Source: Bacillus sp. MYb209
Lineage (GTDB): Bacteria; Bacillota; Bacilli; Bacillales; Bacillaceae_G
DNA: 61,225 nucleotides
NCBI RefSeq assembly: GCF_002975175.1
Contig: NZ_PCNZ01000025.1
Location: 1-61,225, forward strand
Direction: 5' to 3'
Under the pieces are notes generated by a model. The model had not been told where the DNA came from. It did no database searches and worked only from the letters and a program-made list of their open reading frames with translations. How positions within the stretch are numbered: position 1 is the first letter of the stretch; every line of letters begins with the position of its first letter. Position numbers and translations under genes: made by a program. This document shows, in pieces, positions 59,397-61,225 of this stretch.

Positions 59397-59466
59397 TACT
59401 TCTATCACTGAAAGTAAACTAATATTCAAAAGTTTACATTCGTATTTATAATAAATTAGAACTAAC

Positions 59467-59504
59467 AAAAAAAACTCTGTAAAAATCATTTTACAGAGTT
59501 TTTT
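59467..59504 (-). terminator. Terminator of lipoprotein gene 3
   Basis: Stem AAAACTCTGTAAAA/TTTTACAGAGTTTT, bidirectional; nearly the same as at 35274. Confidence 0.85.
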
Positions 59505-59513
59505 GCTAATTAT

Positions 59514-60662
59514 TTATTGTTTTACATAACAAATTGTTACTTGTTCGTCTATATGGAAAATTTGTAATGCTTTACCATCATAGTTGTCAATCTTATATGA
59601 GGAATAAACAGGTCTTTCTAGCTTCACTTCTTGCCCGTCTCTTGTTGCTTTCTCTACGACTAACATTAACTGTTTTGAACTAATATCTACTTGGTATGTT
59701 CCTGATAAGGAGTTATCTTTGTTTGGGTAAGAACCATTCGCATACGATTCAAATGTTTTATCACCCTTTAGTACTAACGTTGTTTTTACTCCGTTTCCGT
59801 AATCAATACCCCAATTGCCGATGAGTTCTGTACCAGTTTTCAAGTTGTTCTGCACGTTTTTATATTTACTACTACTTTCATCTGGTGTGTCGATTTGTCC
59901 TCCAAAGATACCAGTTTTAGCTTGACTGCTATACGTCTTAGCTTGACTACCACTAGCTAGACTTGTTGAATTAGAACTACTTGAAGAAGAACTAGAACCA
60001 CTTGTTATGGAAGTAGTTGAACCACCTTTTGCTTCTGCACTTAGCTTATCAAATACTGGTTTCCAAATACGTTTTGCTTCACTTAACTTCTCGTTTGCTT
60101 TCGCTAAAATTTCTTTATCATTATCCATAGCATAGTCTTTTGTTTTAAATGCTTTTGATATCTCCGCAAAAGTCTCTCTTAACTTCCCAACAGCTTTTAC
60201 GATTTCTTTGTGGTCTTCCTTATACTTAGCAGGGGCATCTATATGCTCAATCTTATCAAATACTTTATCTAAGTCTTTGATTGCATCTTGAACCTCTGCT
60301 TTTGATTTACTTCCTTTGTGATAATCTCTTACAGAAGAATCATAGTAATCAAAGCGTTTTAACATATCTTGTTCAATGTCTAGCATAAGTTGTGGATAAT
60401 CTTCTGCTAAAACTCGAACCATTTGAACATCTTTACTTTCTTCTTTCGAGTTAGTTGATTTTTCCTTTGTTTCAGATGATTTACTTTCTGACTTAGCTGA
60501 ACTTGTTCCTTCTGTCTTAGTTTCCTTACTTTCTTGTTTACCAGATTCAGCATTTGTTTTTTCTTTGTCTCCAAATAAACTAGTTACACTACAAGCTGAC
60601 ATAGAAACTACTAATCCAGATGCTAGTAAAATTTTACCTGTACTTTTTTTGAAATTCTTCAT
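59514..60662 (-). CDS. Lipoprotein, paralogue 3 of 3 (DUF3994-like)
   Basis: It starts at ATG 60662 (MKNFKKSTGKILLASGLVVS then MSAC, cysteine 24) or at TTG 60674; GGGAG lies between the two at awkward distances, so the start is not settled. A Ser/Lys/Glu-rich linker is followed by the helical domain (HIDAPAKYKEDHKEIVKAV), a Ser-rich stretch and the C-terminal beta domain (GTELIGNWGIDYGNGVKTTL ... VTICYVKQ). The last domain is closest to that of 10633. It should be anchored on the outer face of the membrane. Confidence 0.78.
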   Translation of the reverse strand: MKNFKKSTGKILLASGLVVSMSACSVTSLFGDKEKTNAESGKQESKETKTEGTSSAKSESKSSETKEKSTNSKEESKDVQMVRVLAEDYPQLMLDIEQDMLKRFDYYDSSVRDYHKGSKSKAEVQDAIKDLDKVFDKIEHIDAPAKYKEDHKEIVKAVGKLRETFAEISKAFKTKDYAMDNDKEILAKANEKLSEAKRIWKPVFDKLSAEAKGGSTTSITSGSSSSSSSSNSTSLASGSQAKTYSSQAKTGIFGGQIDTPDESSSKYKNVQNNLKTGTELIGNWGIDYGNGVKTTLVLKGDKTFESYANGSYPNKDNSLSGTYQVDISSKQLMLVVEKATRDGQEVKLERPVYSSYKIDNYDGKALQIFHIDEQVTICYVKQ

Positions 60663-60941
60663 ATGATTTTCCAATTCTCCCTCTTAAAACATAAAATAGA
60701 TGCGCTTTAGCCCCTTTAAAACTAAAAAACATACCACTTCTATATTTATCCTAAAATACCTTTCTATGTATAACATTTTACAAGTGATTACAGATATGGT
60801 CAAAATTTATTCTAAATTAACGATGTTCATAAAAAAGATACGATGCTTTATTCCTTCAAGTAAAGGATTTTAAATGAGTTTTGATTAAACTTTTTTATAA
60901 AAATCTCATACTTAGTTAAAAAGAGTAACTCCATTTTAATC
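60663..60941. other. Intergenic region before the IS6-family element
   Basis: AT-rich. Contains TTTTGATTAAACTTTTTTAT (60885), a motif shared with several other gaps. No gene. Confidence 0.4.
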
Positions 60942-61225
60942 GGTTCTGGTGCAAAAACTTCAAAATATCTAAAAAAAGTCTTTCAGACTTGGACATACTG
61001 ATACTAGTACTCTAAAAAAGGATGTGATTGGTATGGAAAAGCAAAATCTATTCAAGTGGAAACATTATCAACCGGATATTATTTTATTAACCGTGAGATG
61101 GTACCTACGGTACAACCTCAGTTTTCGTGATTTAGTCGAAATGATGGAAGAACGCGGGCTACCCCTGGCTCATACAACTATCATGCGATGGGTTCATCAA
61201 TATGGTCCCGAATTAGATAAGCGAG
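60942..61225 (+). mobile_element. IS240-type (IS6 family) insertion sequence, left part
   Basis: GGTTCTGGTGCAAAAAC at 60942 matches the terminal repeat of IS240 as I remember it. The transposase start follows 75 bases later and the element runs off the window. Confidence 0.8.
61033..61225 (+). CDS. IS6-family (IS240) transposase, N-terminal part
   Basis: The first 64 codons are MEKQNLFKWKHYQPDIILLT, then VRWYLRYNLSFRDLVEMMEE and RGLPLAHTTIMRWVHQYGPE. This is the HTH region that begins all IS240 and IS26-like transposases, and the next part (DDE core) lies beyond the window edge. Confidence 0.9.
   Translation, partial: MEKQNLFKWKHYQPDIILLTVRWYLRYNLSFRDLVEMMEERGLPLAHTTIMRWVHQYGPELDKR

Noticed and set aside
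1-61225. tRNA, rRNA, riboswitch, replication initiator and conjugation genes were looked for.
   Set aside because: No characteristic sequences or domains were seen on either strand.

Overview
The window looks like one stretch of a large, low-GC plasmid (or plasmid-like accessory region) of the Bacillus cereus group (B. cereus, B. thuringiensis, B. anthracis). Pointers are a PagR-type ArsR regulator, two Rap-type TPR genes each overlapped by a Phr-type gene, B. thuringiensis-like IS240 (IS6 family), IS3 and IS66 sequences, many Tn3-type 38-bp inverted repeats beginning GGGGTACCGCC, a XerS-type recombinase, and strong Gram-positive ribosome-binding sites and terminators. I see no rRNA, tRNA, CRISPR array, replication initiator or conjugation gene.

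Layout. 0-4.8 kb: end of an amino-acid transporter, an accessory RNase J, a CPBP membrane protease and the PagR-like regulator. 4.9-13.2 kb: small membrane or unknown genes, an alpha/beta hydrolase, a NUMOD4 protein beside a GC-rich and purine-rich island, a Tn3-derived MITE, the first of three paralogous lipoproteins, a second MITE, and xerS. 13.2-22.5 kb: a gene-poor stretch with a candidate small RNA, several broken genes, then a secreted repeat protein that looks like a concatemer of Phr-type pheromone units, a rap-phr pair, broken nuclease genes and a secreted hydrolase. 22.5-38.1 kb: small membrane and unknown genes, a 1093-residue thioester/SpaA/VaFE LPXTG adhesin, a Yip1 protein, IS66 remnants and the second and third short lipoproteins. 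38.3-42.3 kb: a second rap-phr pair between two related non-coding repeats, an XRE regulator with its membrane partner, and a lone 26-residue amphipathic peptide gene. 42.3-52.3 kb: an IS3 element, an MFS exporter with a CGNR-type regulator, YjdM, an orphan dltC, an ArsR-SulP operon with a 46-bp palindromic operator, and a Tn3-type resolvase with a res-like site. 52.5-61.2 kb: a second copy of the Tn3 MITE, a kinase-like gene, another serine recombinase, an LPXTG protein of DUF5011-type repeats, a small gene bounded by inverted repeats, a tandem array of four 26-residue peptide genes, the third paralogous lipoprotein and the left end of an IS240-type element.

How it fits together. The main theme is peptide signalling and secretion. 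Two Rap proteins (predicted phosphorelay or DNA-binding antagonists) are paired with Phr precursors built from repeated G-x-T-x-x or HGETF units, and an unlinked 261-residue secreted protein carries about twenty related units. The second theme is leaderless amphipathic peptides: four tandem copies plus a fifth copy 17 kb away share promoter layout and flanking hairpins. The third is decay by transposition: at least ten genes are interrupted by single nonsense codons or one-base frameshifts, and Tn3-type inverted repeats, solo or in facing pairs, are scattered throughout without any Tn3 transposase.
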